From Actinomycetes bacterium (lineage in GTDB: Bacteria > Actinomycetota > Coriobacteriia > Coriobacteriales > JAEZXW01), in NCBI GenBank assembly GCA_023419515.1, contig JAEZXW010000003.1, positions 1-14,660 on the forward strand: 14,660 bases of DNA, in the 5' to 3' direction. How positions within the stretch are numbered: the stretch's first letter is position 1; the number at the start of each line of letters is the position of its first letter. The position numbers and the translations under genes were made by a program. The notes under the pieces were generated by a model, which had not been told where the DNA came from, did not search any database, and was given only the letters and a program-made list of their open reading frames with translations. Shown piece after piece: positions 13,370-14,660 of this stretch.

Positions 13370-14660
13370 TCAACCTCTTTTCTCGTATTGAAAACCTGCC
13401 TGGTCACATCGGCCTTGCGCGTCTAGGTCTCATAATCAGCACGGTGTTGCTTACTCTGTTTGGCCTTGTGATGATTTATTCGGCATCATCGATCATTTCG
13501 CTATCTAACTTTGATGTGCCGACGTACTACTTTACTAAGCAGCTTGTCTATATCGCGGTGGGCTGTATCTTCATTCTGCTGGCACTCAAGATTCCGTTTG
13601 AGTGGTATACGAGTACGCCTGTGCTCTGGGTATTTTGGGCAATCACGCTGCTCATGCTCATTTATGTTGAGTTTAAAGGACATTCAACCAACGGTGCTCA
13701 GCGATGGGTGCGCGTTGCTGGCTTTACGCTGCAACCGTCTGAGTTTGCCAAGATCACGCAGCTTTTGATGCTAGCGTGTTTGCTTGAGCGCTTTGCACAT
13801 GATGTTGCCGAGCGTCTTAAGACCCTCGGTATTCTTGCGATCGTGGTTGGCCTACCGATGGTGTTGATCGTTGCTCAACCGGATCTTGGTACTACCATTA
13901 TCCTCGGCATGAATCTTTTAATCTTGATGACCATCGCCGGTATCCCACGAAAACTGATTGTTGTGCTTGCTGTGCTCATGGTGGTTGGAGCGACTGCACT
14001 GATCTTGTTCCAACCGTTTCGTTTTGCGCGCCTGCTCACAGTCTTTAACCCGTGGGCTGATCCGCAGGGCAAGGGCTACCAAACCATCCAGGGTCTCTAT
14101 GCCTTTGGTAGCGGCGGCTTGTTTGGCGTTGGCATTGGTGAGTCACACCAGAAGTTCCTTTACCTACCCGAAGCTCATACCGACTTTATCTTTGCGATCA
14201 TCGGTGAGGAGTGCGGGCTTATTGGCGCAATCTGTGTGCTCGTGCTCTTTACGCTGTTTGTCGTGAGTGGCCTGCACATTGCAAACCAGACCGACTCACT
14301 GTTCTTACGACTGGTGGCACTTGGGACAACGACGCTCATCGGTATTCAGGCGCTTATCAACATCATGTGTGTGATCGGGCTTTTTCCCATCACCGGAAAG
14401 CCGCTGCCGTTTTTGAGTTACGGTGGTTCTTCGATTATTTCGACGCTGATCTTGGTGGGACTGCTTTTGGCAGTCTCGCGACAGACTGAGGGTGCTGTCT
14501 TGGCACGTCGCGCCAAGGACGAGCGTGCTTCTTCGCGCTCAGAAAAGACGCGCGGTCAGTTCAGACTGCTCGGCAATCAGAATGCGGGCGAGATGAGTGC
14601 GAGTACGCTTGGGGTGCCAGCGCAACCACCCACAAGGCGAAGTTCACGAAGTATTCGTGG
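13366..14660 (+). CDS. ftsW: Septal peptidoglycan glycosyltransferase FtsW (3' end outside window)
   Basis: 431 codons of a SEDS-family polytopic membrane enzyme that polymerises lipid II at the septum with FtsI. The frame is open from ATG 13366 to the window edge. Features include MIYSASS (36-42), NGAQRWVRVAGFTLQPSEFAK (starting at 109), QPDLGTT (171-177), GKGYQTIQGLYAFGSGG (235-251), the catalytic Asp273 in LPEAHTDFIFAIIGEE and TGKPLPFLSYGGSS (343-356). About ten membrane segments are seen, ending near residue 370. What follows is a polar, Arg/Ser-rich cytoplasmic tail of at least 60 residues whose end lies outside. AAAGGAGAG (13351-13359) precedes the start, and the ATGA overlap couples it to murD. 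RodA is the paralogous alternative; the position between murD and the expected murG favours FtsW. Confidence 0.95.
   Translation, partial: MINLFSRIENLPGHIGLARLGLIISTVLLTLFGLVMIYSASSIISLSNFDVPTYYFTKQLVYIAVGCIFILLALKIPFEWYTSTPVLWVFWAITLLMLIYVEFKGHSTNGAQRWVRVAGFTLQPSEFAKITQLLMLACLLERFAHDVAERLKTLGILAIVVGLPMVLIVAQPDLGTTIILGMNLLILMTIAGIPRKLIVVLAVLMVVGATALILFQPFRFARLLTVFNPWADPQGKGYQTIQGLYAFGSGGLFGVGIGESHQKFLYLPEAHTDFIFAIIGEECGLIGAICVLVLFTLFVVSGLHIANQTDSLFLRLVALGTTTLIGIQALINIMCVIGLFPITGKPLPFLSYGGSSIISTLILVGLLLAVSRQTEGAVLARRAKDERASSRSEKTRGQFRLLGNQNAGEMSASTLGVPAQPPTRRSSRSIR

Noticed and set aside
13511..13768. Plus-strand frame of 85 codons inside ftsW
   Set aside because: It is out of frame with a clearly conserved SEDS protein whose own frame is open to the window edge; there is no independent support.
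1..14660. CRISPR arrays, insertion sequences, tRNA or rRNA genes, or a defence island
   Set aside because: No regularly spaced repeats, transposase-like frames, cloverleaf or rRNA-like sequence, or defence-associated domains were recognised. XerD here is a housekeeping recombinase rather than an integrase with attachment sites.

Overview
The window reads as a chromosomal segment of a Gram-positive bacterium with moderate GC content. It carries the 5' two-thirds of a division and cell wall (dcw) cluster, preceded by a small accessory stretch. The gene order mraZ-rsmH-ftsL-ftsI-murF-mraY-murD-ftsW, a penicillin-binding protein without PASTA domains, the M20 peptidase/DUF3866 pair and the GTG starts fit Actinomycetota. 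My best guess is class Coriobacteriia, but this is inference from family resemblance and I hold it with low to moderate confidence. Clostridial Firmicutes are the main alternative.

Layout. (1) Positions 1-1804, plus strand: the C-terminal half of an M20 (PepT-like) metallopeptidase, followed 23 bp later by a complete DUF3866 protein of unknown function. (2) Positions 1713-3083, minus strand: a 12-TM FUSC/aromatic-acid-exporter-like membrane protein, whose polar tail overlaps the DUF3866 3' end by 92 nt. (3) Positions 3084-3300: a divergent intergenic region with several small inverted and direct repeats. (4) Positions 3301-4867, plus strand: a small nitroreductase of the Frm2/CinD-like type, then a XerD-type tyrosine recombinase with all catalytic residues. 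(5) Positions 4868-5184: the longest gene-free stretch, AT-rich upstream. Just before mraZ it carries an exact 10-bp-period array of TGG(G/C)N boxes, the hallmark of a MraZ operator, lying on candidate promoter elements. (6) Positions 5185-14660: the dcw cluster, all plus strand, with short gaps or overlaps, running off the right edge inside ftsW.

How the genes work together. MraZ probably autoregulates the operon. RsmH methylates 16S rRNA. FtsL, FtsI and FtsW are septal peptidoglycan synthesis components: FtsW is the SEDS glycosyltransferase, FtsI the transpeptidase and FtsL the scaffold. MurD and MurF are cytoplasmic amino-acid ligases building UDP-MurNAc-pentapeptide, and MraY moves that product onto the lipid carrier as lipid I. 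MurE, which acts between MurD and MurF and is often encoded between ftsI and murF, is not in this window. murG, murC, ftsQ and ftsZ would be expected to the right.

I see no mobile element, CRISPR array, tRNA or rRNA, and no clearly novel multi-gene system. The points most worth a second look are the MraZ-box array, the DUF3866 gene beside the peptidase, the polar insertion in MurD, the altered signature motifs of MurF, and the repeat-bearing region at 3084-3300.
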